Shown piece by piece: positions 10,745 through 22,107 of a stretch of 64,000 bases of DNA. The first letter of the stretch is position 1, and every line of letters begins with the position of its first letter. The stretch covers positions 225,869,331 to 225,933,330 of the forward strand of contig CM077034.1 of assembly GCA_039090855.1 (NCBI GenBank). Direction: 5' to 3'. The position numbers and the translations under genes are program-made. The stretch comes from Macrothele yani (taxonomy: Eukaryota; Arthropoda; Arachnida; Araneae; Macrothelidae). Under the pieces are notes generated by a model. It saw only the letters and a program-made list of their open reading frames with translations, ran no database searches and was not told where the DNA came from.

Positions 10745-11040
10745 TAAGTAACAGATTTACACGCAAATTGTCTCTTTCTGCTCAAAAACGAATCAGCCAT
10801 GAGGTATGATACAAAATTCCATCCGTCCGCCGTCTGTCCCGAAGACTAAGAACAAATATCTCCCCCCAGAAACAACCGATTTGCACGGAAATTGTCCCTT
10901 TCCACTCAGGGATACTTCACACCTCTCAGATACAATAGAAAATTACGTTCTATCCATCCGTTCGAAAGAACGTGTCCCACTGAGAAACAACTGATTTGCA
11001 CGGAACTGATTTCTTTCTACTCAGGAACGCCTCACACAAG
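10745..11040. repeat. three diverged tandem units of about 120 bp
   Basis: The phrase AACAACYGATTTGCACGGAA with a following TYTTTCYACTCAGG recurs at about 10748 (more diverged), 10871 and 10986, spaced 123 and 115 bp. Units are only ~70-80% alike, so this is an old short array. Confidence 0.6.
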
Positions 11041-11400
11041 TGGCTTAACCATGTTTCAAAATCTGGAGGGGAGAGAGAGGAATACGATCACGCATACATA
11101 ATGATCGCCCCCCCCCCTCAGATTATATGTATACATACAGGATTCATAGGAAAGTGTCTTTAGCCTTATATACCTTGCGAACGGAGAAAGGTACAGTTAT
11201 GCAAGTGAGATAACGGTATAGTAAAGCGACTACGCCCGATCGAATGCAACCGATAGCAGCACCCCTAGCGGCGAAATGCGGAAGTTAGCCATTGCAAATC
11301 GAAAACGAAAAGAGAGAGAGCAAAATTTCCAATTAAAAAGTCGTAGAGCATCAATTAAATAGTACAAAACGACATTTTTTTTTTTTTTTTACACGAATCA
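11041..11400. other. no gene recognised; homopolymer tracts
   Basis: A C-run lies near 11107-11116 and a T-run at about 11375-11390. Nothing coding is visible. Confidence 0.4.
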
Positions 11401-11441
11401 GATAAATTGTCGCCTGAATACCCTAAAATGTCCGAAATCGA
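11401..11441 (+). repeat. left arm of a 41-bp perfect inverted repeat
   Basis: GATAAATTGTCGCCTGAATA and the following 21 bases are the exact complement of 13563-13603. The pair encloses a transposase remnant and an RTE insertion. Confidence 0.9.
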
Positions 11442-11607
11442 TGCGCGACCTTTTGTGTGAACGTTTAAAGGGAACAGGCATAGGTATGAACAAACATACA
11501 CAATTTATTGCATAAATGCGTACTTGTGTCAATACAGTTTGATGAAGTCAGACAAAACCAAAACAAAAAAAAAAAAAAAGGCAAACTAGCGCACAGTGAT
11601 AAAAAAG

Positions 11608-11820
11608 TTAATGTCGAGTATGTTCGAAGAGTTCGCCATTGCCCACGATACACATTTGTATTCTTGAAAGTAACTCTGCATGCACATTCCTCAGCATGGA
11701 AGGTTTCACACTATTGCAAGCATCTGTAACACGACGACGTAGATCCAGCAGACTTGTAGGCGCTGTTGCATACACCTGATTTTTTACGTAACCCCAGAAA
11801 TCCAAGCTCGCCGTTCTCAC
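11608..11820 (-). pseudogene. C-terminal remnant of a Tc1/mariner-superfamily transposase
   Basis: The minus-strand frame contains LDFWGYVKNQVYATAPTSLL followed by a helical RRRV..ACNSV segment and a short tail. This is the block that follows the last catalytic acidic residue in arthropod transposases of the DDE_3 type (compare the better-preserved DYFMWGYVKDRAYQTP at 14270). Everything upstream of it is missing. It is a dead fragment. Confidence 0.7.
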
Positions 11821-11913
11821 ACAGCGTACGTAGACCTAAACTTCTGATGAGGGTACATCCTGCTAATGGTTTTTATATCGTAGGTATGGTACAACGTCAC
11901 AATCTGTATTTGA

Positions 11914-13494
11914 ATACGTTTACATTTGCAAACCAAATTATATGAAAGGGATGATACATGTACTCCAGACATCATGAAAGATACCAGTACCAGAGTTCCT
12001 CCAGTCCTTCCAGCAGAAGTTGCACATGCAATCAAGAACATGAAGCGAGGAAAAGCTCCAGGAGAAGATGGAATTACTGTAGACATCATACAAGAAGCAA
12101 GTGGAGAAATCGAAACAGTACTCGCCCAAATTTTCACTCGATGCCTTAATGAAGGAAAGATTCCTGAGGATTGGAACACCGCTACAATGATCCTGCTACA
12201 TAAGAAAGGTGACATTGAGGATCTCAGGAACTACAGACCTATCAGCCTCCTATCAGTGGTTTATAAAATCTTCACTAAAGTTCTTTCACACCGCTTGAAG
12301 GTAACACTGGACATGGCTCAACCGAGAGAACAAGCTGGATTCAGGAGTGGCTACAGCACAATAGATCATATCCATGTGCTGAGAGAACTAATTGAAAGAG
12401 CGAGGGAATATGAACTTCCATTGTGCATGGCTTTTATCGATTATGAAAAAGCCTTTGATTCGGTGAAACCATCAGCAGTTACCACGGCTCTGAAATCCTG
12501 CGGTATTGAAGATGCATACATTAATATTATTAATAACATCTATGAAAATGCAAGTGCAAAGATTAGGCTGTTTGAAAATACAACACACGTAAAAATTGGA
12601 AAGGGAGTGAGGCAAGGTGACACCATATCTCCGAAGCTCTTTAATGCCACATTGGAGGGTGTTTTTCAGTCACTGAGCTGGGAAAACAAGGGGATAAAGA
12701 TTAATGGAGATTATCAAACTCACCTTCGCTTTGCTGATGACGTAGTCATTTTTGCAACTACCCCATCAGAGCTGCAGAGTATGATCCAGGAACTTGCTGA
12801 CAAGAGTAAAGAAGTGGGATTAAAAATGAACTTTCAGAAGACAAAAGTGATGTTCAATGCTTTTACAAGAAATGAAGATTTATCGATTGATGGAGAAAAG
12901 CTGGAGATAACAGACACGTACGTTTATCTTGGACAGCAGATATCAAGTGAGGGTCACATTGATGAAGAAATTAATCGGCGTACAAAACTTGCCTGGAGAG
13001 CTTTTGGAAGAAACAGCATAATTTTCAAGAGCAATATGCCATTATGTCTTAAAAGAAAAGTGTTTGATCAATGCATCCTTCCAGTGCTTACGTATGGTGC
13101 AGAGACGTGGACCTTAACTAAAAGAGACATACAAAGGCTGCAGACAACTCAAAGCAGCACGGAGAGGTGCATGCTTGGTGTAACCAGGAGAGATAAGAAA
13201 AGGAACTCGTGGATCAGAAAAATGACAAGAGTGGAAGACATAATGATCAGAGTTAAATCCCTGATATGGCAATGGACTGGACATACTGCCAGAAGGACAG
13301 ACCATCGATGGACAGCCGAAATTTTAGATTGGATTCCAAGGGACAGGAAAAGACCCAGAAGAAGACCACATGGGAGATGGGTGGATGAAATTCGAAAGTA
13401 CGCGGGAGTGACATGGAGGAGACTGGCACAAGACAGACCGTTGTGGAGGAAACTTGGGGAGACCTTAGTCCAGCAGTGGATTGATAATGGTTGA
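11914..13494 (+). pseudogene. RTE-type reverse transcriptase, 5'-truncated but open
   Basis: This is the reverse transcriptase of a non-LTR element that copies element RNA at a nicked target. The frame is open for ~525 codons without an authentic start and is open to the truncation point. Seen in order: KMKRGKAPGEDGI-type entry (NMKRGKAPGEDGI), LLHKKGD..NYRPISLLSVVYKIF, EQAGFRSGYSTIDHI, the motif-A Asp in CMAFIDYEKAFDSV, GVRQGDTISPKLFN, the catalytic FADD box, and a basic C-terminal tail ending WRKLGETLVQQWIDNG. The apurinic-type endonuclease domain that normally precedes the RT is absent, so the copy cannot mobilise itself. The GAT/TGA repeat just after the stop is characteristic of RTE 3' ends. 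Confidence 0.93.
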
Positions 13495-13520
13495 CAATGA
13501 TGATGATGATGATGATGATG
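11930..13520 (+). mobile_element. RTE-type non-LTR retrotransposon, truncated insertion with 8-bp duplication
   Basis: ACATTTGC occurs immediately before the retrotransposon sequence (11922-11929) and immediately after its terminal TGATGA repeat (13521-13528). That makes 11930-13520 a precise 5'-truncated insertion. Diverged relatives lie at 5960-6291 and 25480-26405. Confidence 0.85.
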
Positions 13521-13562
13521 ACATTTGCGAAATGTGAATATGCTGATTCGAATTGTGGCGGG

Positions 13563-13603
13563 TCGATTTCGGACATTTTAGGGTATTCAGGCGACAATTT
13601 ATC
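13563..13603 (-). repeat. right arm of a 41-bp perfect inverted repeat
   Basis: This is the complement of 11401-11441, identical over 41 bases. It stands 42 bp after the RTE terminal repeat. Confidence 0.9.
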
Positions 13604-13811
13604 ATATCCCTGTGAAACCGCGAGACAGGAAAAATAAGAGAATCCCTTCTCCAGCGCTTCGAAAAATAAATGTGTGTGACGTTGCATTCCAAACACCAGA
13701 TTGACTGGGAGTTCTCAAGTGCACGTTCTACAGTGGATGGCTGCCTGCAACGATTCATGGTCACGGCTGACCCGTGGGCCATGCCCCCGGCCCTCTTTCG
13801 GGGGGGGGGGG
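13604..13811. other. no gene recognised; G-run at the right edge
   Basis: Nothing is recognisable apart from a G homopolymer (about 13800-13811) at the border with the tRNA-like module. Confidence 0.4.
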
Positions 13812-13979
13812 AGATGTGACGTACCAGCCAGCAGGACGCATACGACATAAAGGCAGATAGGAGTCAGAATAAACGTCTGCGTATCTCAGTTGGTAGAGCG
13901 ACTTGTTCAGGAATAAGCGGACTCGGGTTCAAATCCCGGCGTAGACCAAAAATGACGGAGAAATTTACTTCGTTATACG
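13812..13979 (+). repeat. tRNA-containing module (family 3), copy 1
   Basis: It starts GAGATGTGACGTACC and ends ACTTCGTTATA, and is shared almost base for base with 22360-22526. A tRNA-like core sits at 13875-13946, with ~60 bp of conserved sequence ahead of it. Confidence 0.8.
13875..13946 (+). other. tRNA-like sequence, family 3
   Basis: Acceptor GTCTGCG pairs with CGTAGAC, and the T-arm CGGG/CCCG is intact. The D-arm is TCTC/GAGC, with one mismatch relative to the copy at 22424. B box is GGTTCAAATCC. The anticodon stem pairs only if shifted, giving a 6-nt loop, so it is unlikely to be a functional tRNA. Confidence 0.55.
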
Positions 13980-14561
13980 CGATTCTCCAAAAGTTAATGT
14001 GTGGTGCGCCCTATCAAAAAAGAGAAGTGATTGGCGCTTTCTTCTTCTGCGAAAAAACCCCCATAAATGGTGACATTTTCTTGGATATGCTAGAAAATTT
14101 CGCTATACCCCAGATCAAAAGATATGACAACGTCGTTTTCCAACAAGACGGCGCGCCTCCGCATTGGTAAATGTGTGTAGTAAGTGCCGAAATGAGCATT
14201 TCCCCAACAGATGGATTGGGCGTGGTGGTCTCATTCCGTGACCTCCTCGCTCCCCAGATCTAACTCCATTGGATTATTTCATGTGGGGTTATGTGAAGGA
14301 TCGTGCCTATCAGACGCCTTGTACTGATTTGCAGGAACTGAAGCAGCGTATCACAGCTGCTATTAATTCCATAACTCCTCAGATGCTTGGCATGAAATCG
14401 AGTATCGCTTGGGCGTACCACGAGCAACCAAGGGATCACACATCGAAATTTATTAGCTTGTGTAGTTACATTGTAAGTTAGTACAGTCAGTTTCTTTCTA
14501 TCTGTTTAATGTTTTGTTTTATATAATTTTGTAATGTGTCCAATAATTCTCGGACACCCTG
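13980..14561 (+). pseudogene. mariner-superfamily transposase, C-terminal half, with 3' terminus
   Basis: Fragments in shifting frames give VIGAFFFCEKTPINGDIFLD, NVVFQQDGAPPHW (second catalytic Asp), then after frame breaks PRSPDLTPLDYFMWGYVKD (third catalytic acidic residue, Asp) and LQELKQRITAAINSITPQML. The 3' end AATTCTCGGACACCCTG at 14545-14561 followed by TA looks like the terminal inverted repeat of such an element; no matching left end is present. Left truncation coincides with the family-3 module. It is inactive. Confidence 0.8.
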
Positions 14562-14625
14562 TATATCTGGGAATATCGCCGCATTTGACTGTTGACCACG
14601 GTTTGACTCAATCCACCTCGGCAAC

Positions 14626-14940
14626 CGTGAACGCAACACGACTGCGCGTGGTATCGTTTTAAAGCTGTGGACGAGATCTATCGAAATACATGAACATTTC
14701 GCATTGGTTCGAACTGAGCATTTAAAAAATTGTTTTCTTCTGAACCGGTGAACATTTTTGACAATATCGCGGTTTATCTGGACTACCGTGAGCGCAAAAT
14801 GACTGTGCGTGGTATCTTTTTAAATCTCTCGAGGAGATTTATCCAAATATGTAAATAACGTATCGCAGTAGTTTAAACTAAAATTTTAAAAAATTGTTTA
14901 TGTGTGAACCGGTTAATACAGCATTTTCGACAATCCCGCT
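14626..14940 (+). repeat. two diverged tandem copies of ~160 bp beside the satellite
   Basis: CCGTGAACGCAACACGACTG..GTGGTATCGTTTTAAA..GAACCGGTGAACA..GACAATATCGC (14626-14770) is repeated in diverged form as CCGTGAGCGCAAAATGACTG..GTGGTATCTTTTTAAA..GAACCGGTTAATA..GACAATCCCGC (14789-14940). They are subterminal repeats of the element's left end. Confidence 0.65.
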
Positions 14941-15012
14941 GAATTCGCAGAACGAACGCAAAGAAAAGTTGAGAAAACCAAAACGAGAGGCAAGAGCAAG
15001 TGATGAGGAATG

Positions 15013-18000
15013 TAAGAAGCCAAAGAAGACAGAGCACCACGTTGGGTAATTCGCGTATCGATCTGCTTTGTGTTCGCAATGTATCCAGCATTATTTATAT
15101 AAGCTATAGTTGATATCATAGACCTGTGTTGGCTACAACAAATTAAATAAACGCTTTGAAACCATACTCCACTAGCTCATTTCAACTCTCCGATCTACAA
15201 GTCGTAGTCCTACGTTCCAAACTGACAGCTCAATCAGAACTGAGCCTACCTGTAAGAAGCCAAAGAAGACAGAGCACCACGTTGGGTAATTCGCGTATCG
15301 ATCTGCTTTGTGTTCGCAATGTATTCAGCATTATTTATGTAAGCTATAGTTGATATCATAGACCTGTGTTGGCTACAACAAATTAAATAAACGCTTTGAA
15401 ACCATACTCCACTAGCTCATTTCAACTCTCCGATCTACAAGTCGTAGTCCTACGTTCCAAACTGACAGCTCAATCAGAACTGAGCCTACCTGTAGGAAGC
15501 CCAAGAAGACAGAGCACCACGTTGGGTAATTCGTGTATCAATCTGCTATGTGTTCACAATGCATCCAGCATTATTTAGGTAAGCCTCTTTTCATATCATA
15601 GACCTGTGTTGGCTATAACAAATTAAATAAACACTTTGAAACCATACTCGACTAGCTCATTTCAACTCTCCGATCTGCAAGTCGTAGTCCTACGTTCCAA
15701 ACTGACAGCTCAATCAGAACTGAGCCTACCTGTAGGAAGCCCAAGAAGACAGAGCACCACATTGGGTAATTCGTGTATCAATCTGCTATGTGTTCACAAT
15801 GCATCCAGCATTATTTAGGTAAGCCTCTTTTCATATCATAGACCTGTGTTGGCTATAACAAATTAAATAAACACTTTGAAACCATACTCGACTAGCTCAT
15901 TTCAACTCTCCGATCTGCAAGTCGTAGTCCTACGTTCCAAACTGACAGCTCAATCAGAACTGAGCCTACCTGTAGGAAGCCAAAGAAGACAGAGCACCAC
16001 GTTGGGTAATTCGCGTATCGATCTGCTTTGTGTTCGCAATGTATTCAGCATTATTTATGTAAGCTATAGTTGATATCATAGACCTGTGTTGGCTACAACA
16101 AATTAAATAAACGCTTTGAAACCATACTCCACTAGCTCATTTCAACTCTCCGATCTACAAGTCGTAGTCCTACGTTCCAAACTGACAGCTCAATCAGAAC
16201 TGAGCCTACCTGTAGGAAGCCCAAGAAGACAGAGCACCACGTTGGGTAATTCGTGTATCAATCTGCTATGTGTTCACAATGCATCCAGCATTATTTAGGT
16301 AAGCCTCTTTTCATATCATAGACCTGTGTTGGCTATAACAAATTAAATAAACACTTTGAAACCATACTCGACTAGCTCATTTCAACTCTCCGATCTGCAA
16401 GTCGTAGTCCTACGTTCCAAACTGACAGCTCAATCAGAACTGAGCCTACCTGTAGGAAGCCCAAGAAGACAGAGCACCACGTTGGGTAATTCGTGTATCA
16501 ATCTGCTATGTGTTCACAATGCATCCAGCATTATTTAGGTAAGCCTCTTTTCATATCATAGACCTGTGTTGGCTATAACAAATTAAATAAACACTTTGAA
16601 ACCATACTCGACTAGCTCATTTCAACTCTCCGATCTGCAAGTCGTAGTCCTACGTTCCAAACTGACAGCTCAATCAGAACTGAGCCTACCTGTAGGAAGC
16701 CCAAGAAGACAGAGCACCACATTGGGTAATTCGTGTATCAATCTGCTATGTGTTCACAATGCATCCAGCATTATTTAGGTAAGCCTCTTTTCATATCATA
16801 GACCTGTGTTGGCTATAACAAATTAAATAAACACTTTGAAACCATACTCGACTAGCTCATTTCAACTCTCCGATCTGCAAGTCGTAGTCCTACGTTCCAA
16901 ACTGACAGCTCAATCAGAACTGAGCCTACCTGTAGGAAGCCCAAGAAGACAGAGCACCACGTTGGGTAATTCGTGTATCAATCTGCTATGTGTTCACAAT
17001 GCATCCAGCATTATTTAGGTAAGCCTCTTTTCATATCATAGACCTGTGTTGGCTATAACAAATTAAATAAACACTTTGAAACCATACTCGACTAGCTCAT
17101 TTCAACTCTCCGATCTGCAAGTCGTAGTCCTACGTTCCAAACTGACAGCTCAATCAGAACTGAGCCTACCTGTAGGAAGCCCAAGAAGACAGAGCACCAC
17201 ATTGGGTAATTCGTGTATCAATCTGCTATGTGTTCACAATGCATCCAGCATTATTTAGGTAAGCCTCTTTTCATATCATAGACCTGTGTTGGCTATAACA
17301 AATTAAATAAACACTTTGAAACCATACTCGACTAGCTCATTTCAACTCTCCGATCTGCAAGTCGTAGTCCTACGTTCCAAACTGACAGCTCAATCAGAAC
17401 TGAGCCTACCTGTAGGAAGCCCAAGAAGACAGAGCACCACGTTGGGTAATTCGTGTATCAATCTGCTATGTGTTCACAATGCATCCAGCATTATTTAGGT
17501 AAGCCTCTTTTCATATCATAGACCTGTGTTGGCTATAACAAATTAAATAAACACTTTGAAACCATACTCGACTAGCTCATTTCAACTCTCCGATCTGCAA
17601 GTCGTAGTCCTACGTTCCAAACTGACAGCTCAATCAGAACTGAGCCTACCTGTAGGAAGCCCAAGAAGACAGAGCACCACATTGGGTAATTCGTGTATCA
17701 ATCTGCTATGTGTTCACAATGCATCCAGCATTATTTAGGTAAGCCTCTTTTCATATCATAGACCTGTGTTGGCTATAACAAATTAAATAAACACTTTGAA
17801 ACCATACTCGACTAGCTCATTTCAACTCTCCGATCTGCAAGTCGTAGTCCTACGTTCCAAACTGACAGCTCAATCAGAACTGAGCCTACCTGTAGGAAGC
17901 CCAAGAAGACAGAGCACCACGTTGGGTAATTCGTGTATCAATCTGCTATGTGTTCACAATGCATCCAGCATTATTTAGGTAAGCCTCTTTTCATATCATA

Positions 18001-19573
18001 GACCTGTGTTGGCTATAACAAATTAAATAAACACTTTGAAACCATACTCGACTAGCTCATTTCAACTCTCCGATCTGCAAGTCGTAGTCCTACGTTCCAA
18101 ACTGACAGCTCAATCAGAACTGAGCCTACCTGTAGGAAGCCCAAGAAGACAGAGCACCACATTGGGTAATTCGTGTATCAATCTGCTATGTGTTCACAAT
18201 GCATCCAGCATTATTTAGGTAAGCCTCTTTTCATATCATAGACCTGTGTTGGCTATAACAAATTAAATAAACACTTTGAAACCATACTCGACTAGCTCAT
18301 TTCAACTCTCCGATCTGCAAGTCGTAGTCCTACGTTCCAAACTGACAGCTCAATCAGAACTGAGCCTACCTGTAGGAAGCCCAAGAAGACAGAGCACCAC
18401 GTTGGGTAATTCGTGTATCAATCTGCTATGTGTTCACAATGCATCCAGCATTATTTAGGTAAGCCTCTTTTCATATCATAGACCTGTGTTGGCTATAACA
18501 AATTAAATAAACACTTTGAAACCATACTCGACTAGCTCATTTCAACTCTCCGATCTGCAAGTCGTAGTCCTACGTTCCAAACTGACAGCTCAATCAGAAC
18601 TGAGCCTACCTGTAGGAAGCCCAAGAAGACAGAGCACCACGTTGGGTAATTCGTGTATCAATCTGCTATGTGTTCACAATGCATCCAGCATTATTTAGGT
18701 AAGCCTCTTTTCATATCATAGACCTGTGTTGGCTATAACAAATTAAATAAACACTTTGAAACCATACTCGACTAGCTCATTTCAACTCTCCGATCTGCAA
18801 GTCGTAGTCCTACGTTCCAAACTGACAGCTCAATCAGAACTGAGCCTACCTGTAGGAAGCCCAAGAAGACAGAGCACCACGTTGGGTAATTCGCGTATCG
18901 ATCTGCTTTGTGTTCGCAATGTATCCAGCATTATTTATATAAGCCTATAGTTGATATCATAGACCTGTGTTGGCTATAACAAATTAAATAAACGCTTTGA
19001 AACCATACTCCACTAGCTCATTTCAACTCTCCGATCTACAAGTCGTAGTCCTACGTTCCAAACTGACAGCTCAATCAGAACTGAGCCTACCTGTAGGAAG
19101 CCCAAGAAAACAGAGCACCACGTTGGGTAATTCGCGTATCGATCTGCTTTGTGTTCGCAATGTATTCAGCATTATTTATGTAAGCTATAGTTGATATCAT
19201 AGACCTGTGTTGGCTACAACAAATTAAATAAACGCTTTGAAACCATACTCCACTAGCTCATTTCAACTCTCCGATCTGCAAGTCGTAGTCCTACGTTCCA
19301 AACTGACAGCTCAATCAGAACTGAGCCTACCTGTAGGAAGCCCAAGAAGACAGAGCACCACGTTGGGTAATTCGTGTATCAATCTGCTATGTGTTCACAA
19401 TGCATCCAGCATTATTTAGGTAAGCCTCTTTTCATATCATAGACCTGTGTTGGCTATAACAAATTAAATAAACACTTTGAAACCATACTCCACTAGCTCA
19501 TTTCAACTCTCCGATCTGCAAGTCGTAGTCCTACGTTCCAAACTGACAGCTCAATCAGAACTGAGCCTACCTG
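15013..19573 (+). repeat. 240-bp satellite array, 19 units
   Basis: Landmarks recur every 240 bp (15156, 15396, 15636 and onward). The length is 19 periods plus one inserted base near 18946. Two variants exist: type A (CGCGTATCGATCTGCTTTGTG) in the outermost units and one near 15960, and type B (CGTGTATCAATCTGCTATGTG) through the interior. The 60-codon open frame in each unit is phase-preserved because 240 is divisible by three; it shows no protein family features. Confidence 0.95.
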
Positions 19574-19667
19574 CTTTTTGTTTTATAAAACGATACCACG
19601 CATAGTCGTATTGCTCTTACGGTTGTCGGGATGGACTGAGTCAAACGCAGCGGCACATCCAGATATA

Positions 19668-19944
19668 TATTGCATCATCTCCCCCGCGCAGAAGGTATTG
19701 CGCAGTTCGCGAATTGGGCTCCACGCTGTTTACGAACATGCTAACATGATTAGTGTGCGGCACGTATTTTTAACACTATAACGATTTCAATTGGGACCTA
19801 TTTTTGTCACAGGCGGTCGACCGTAAGGCGCCCCATACTATCCGCGGAGTTAGAGGAAGTCCTACGTCAAAAACAGTTTTTAGTTTCATATTCTACGAAG
19901 CCCTTATTCTATATTTATGAGCATGAACTGTTAGTTCCATCTGT
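19668..19944. other. no gene recognised
   Basis: Mixed-composition spacer; no repeat match was seen elsewhere in the window. Confidence 0.4.
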
Positions 19945-20312
19945 TCATGTTCATTCCTTGGAGGATCGACAGTTCTCACACCCGTTGTAGCACATCCCAG
20001 AAATGTTCAATTGGGTTACAATCAGAGGAGTTTGGGGACGGAGGCAACGGCGAATCCGTTGTCGTGTTCCACCAACTACTCAGTAGTTATACGAGCCCGA
20101 AGACACGGTGCATTGTCCTGTTGAAAGATGACACTGTGTCCGACAAAACCTCCTGCAGATATGCATGAAGATGGTTCTCCAACAGATTTGCAGCTGCCAG
20201 CATTCAGTGCTTGAGGAACGATAGCCAACAGATCTAAGGCCTGGAAAAAGCTCTTCATATCAGAACGCCACCTCCACCTCCACCTGTCAAGCATTTCTTG
20301 TATGTGATCATA
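19945..20312 (-). pseudogene. Tc1-like transposase remnant, C-terminal half
   Basis: On the minus strand, frames give DLLAIVPQALNAGSC, VGHSVIFQQDNAP (second catalytic Asp), then in another frame the equivalent of CNPIEHFWDVLQ (around 20000, complement of ATGTTCAATTGGGTTACA). There are several frame breaks. The upstream end is cut by the mariner inserted at 20313. Confidence 0.7.
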
Positions 20313-20314
20313 TA

Positions 20315-21614
20315 CACAGTGCGTCAAAGAATTTTTAAGACTGGCGCTAGATTTCAGCCAACGGTGGCGCCACCAGTGTAATCGCGAATGCGTTATAAAC
20401 CGTGACCATCTGCTTGCTTTCTGCCAAAAGTACTGCGCAGTTGTTAAAGTAACTCAAACGAAACGGCCGTTCATTAGAGAAGTCAAATTTTTTCATGTTG
20501 AATTATTAAGATGGAACAAAGGGCTGTTATTAAATTTAACGCAAAACTTGGTAAAAGTGCCTGGGAAACGTACCAAATGATGAAACAAGTTTACGGTGAG
20601 TTTTGTTTAAGTAGATCAAATGTTTTCCTGTGGCACAAACGTTTTTTGGACGCTAGAAGATGATAAGCATACCGGAAGACCAAGTTCATCTAGGACACCT
20701 GAGATTATTGAAAAAGTGCGTGATTTCGTGGCAAACGATCGATGTGCGTCACTAAGAATAATGGAAGAGTCTTTAAACATCAACAAAGAAACGATTCGAA
20801 CCATCCTGCATGAAGATTTGGGCAAAACAAAAGTCTGTGCTAAATTTGTTCCACACACGTTAACCAATGAACAAAAATCAAGGAGAAGTGTACATTGCAG
20901 AGACATCATTTCAGCCGCTGAAAATGATCCAAACTTCTTAAAATCGATTGTTACAGGTGATGAAACATGGTGTTTTCAATATGATCCTGAAACAAAGCGA
21001 CAAAGTGCGGAACGGAAGTCAAAAAACTCACCACAACCAAAAAAACAAGGAAAGTTTCATCGAAAATCAAAACAATGCTCATTACATTCTTCGATAGTAA
21101 GGGTATTATCCACAAAGAATTTGTTCCAAGTGGACAAACAATTACTGGTGAGTTTTATTTAAATGTTTTGAGGCGTTTGATGGGCAGAATTCGTCGCATT
21201 CGTCCAGAATATCGGGATGAAAACAGTTGGTGTTTGTTGCACGATAATGCACCCAGTCACACCTCTCTTCTTGTTCGTAAATTTTTTGCAATAAATAACG
21301 TCTGTGTGTTGAATCATCCACCGTATTCGCTTGATTTAGCACCCTGCGACTTTTCTTTGTTCCCAAAACTTAAAATGACGTTAAAAGGGTGTTATTTTGA
21401 TGATATTTCGACCATATAAACAGCTTCGACGCGTGCTTTGGAGGCAATTCCACAAAGTGAACTGGAACAGGCATTCGAATCATTATTAAATCGCTGTAAC
21501 AAGTGTATTGAAGCCGGAGGGACTTATTTTGAATAACAAACCAAAACAAATTATAATTTCTTGTTTCTATTTCATTTTACAGACCCAGTCTTAAAAATTC
21601 TTTGCCACACTGTG
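20315..21614 (+). mobile_element. mariner (DD34D) element, copy 1
   Basis: The left end CACAGTGCGTCAAAGAATTT matches the complement of the right end, CACAGTGTGGCAAAGAATTT. TA precedes it; CA stands where the right TA is expected (one change). Length is 1300 bp. A second copy lies at 29473-30764 in the opposite orientation. Confidence 0.92.
20511..21536 (+). pseudogene. mariner transposase with frameshifts and a stop
   Basis: The start ATG at 20511 (MEQRAVIKFNAKLGKSAWET) gives the normal ~340-codon span. HTH region at residues ~5-50 and ~65-110. First catalytic Asp in SIVTGDETWCFQYDP, second in WCLLHDNAPSHTS, third in HPPYSLDLAPCDFSLFPKLK, with exactly 34 residues between second and third (DD34D, true mariner). 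The C-terminus is EAGGTYFE. Lesions: a short deletion near 20660 shifts frame after FLDAR, a second shift lies near 21055, and there is a stop at 21417-21419 (DDISTI*). Inactive. Confidence 0.92.
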
Positions 21615-21740
21615 CATAACTCAATTTCCACCATTGCCAAGTACAGGTATAGCCGCGTATTTTCACTAGCTTTTCAGTAATCCAGCAAATTTGGATATCT
21701 AGAATTGTAACGAATTCCAATATGGAAGGCGGGGGGGGGG
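21615..21740. other. spacer with G-run before the 319-bp tRNA-like repeat
   Basis: No coding signal. A G-run lies at about 21731-21740, directly before the repeat. Confidence 0.4.
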
Positions 21741-22107
21741 GATGGCCTAGTGGTCAGAGTTCATGACTTCCACGGAGGAACCTCAGGTTCAATCCCAGCA
21801 GGTACGAACCAATAAATATCCACCGTGCGTCAGATGAGCACGTTGAGCCGTTTCACCCAGGATACTGCCCCCCCCCAGTAATAAATAAGGGCGTCTTCCT
21901 CCCTCTTTCTACCTCGCTCCCGTCTCACTTTCCTATCGAGCACTCTAGCCGAAATCTCCTAGCTTGCTATTTCTAATGTTGTTTAAGACCTGGGATCAGA
22001 CACTCCCTGCTTAAAATCCTCTGCATATGATCTGAACTGAGGCGTAAACTCAGGCCGCTGATGGCCTAGTGGTCAACGTTCGTGACTGCCACGGAGGAAC
22101 CTCAGGT

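Larger units (their letters stand above)
14562..19667. mobile_element. non-autonomous inverted-terminal element with an internal 240-bp satellite
   Basis: Left 14562-14655 and right 19578-19667 (complement) are related: both begin TATATCTGG and share TTTGACT, CAACCGT and GCGTGGTATCGTTTTA (left) / GCGTGGTATCGTTTTAT (right) in the same order. The ends have no coding capacity. Everything between is the satellite plus a ~350-bp left shoulder. The size (5.1 kb) comes almost entirely from the array. Alternatively two independent inverted copies happen to flank the array. Confidence 0.6.

Noticed and set aside
15156..19419. Nineteen copies of a 60-codon open frame starting MKPYSTSS
   Set aside because: No start context, no family motif, and phase is explained by a 240-bp period divisible by three.
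15013..19573. 240-bp unit as a solo LTR remnant (AATAAA-like word in TTAAATAAACG)
   Set aside because: No TG...CA ends, primer-binding site or retroviral coding sequence nearby; one word is not enough.
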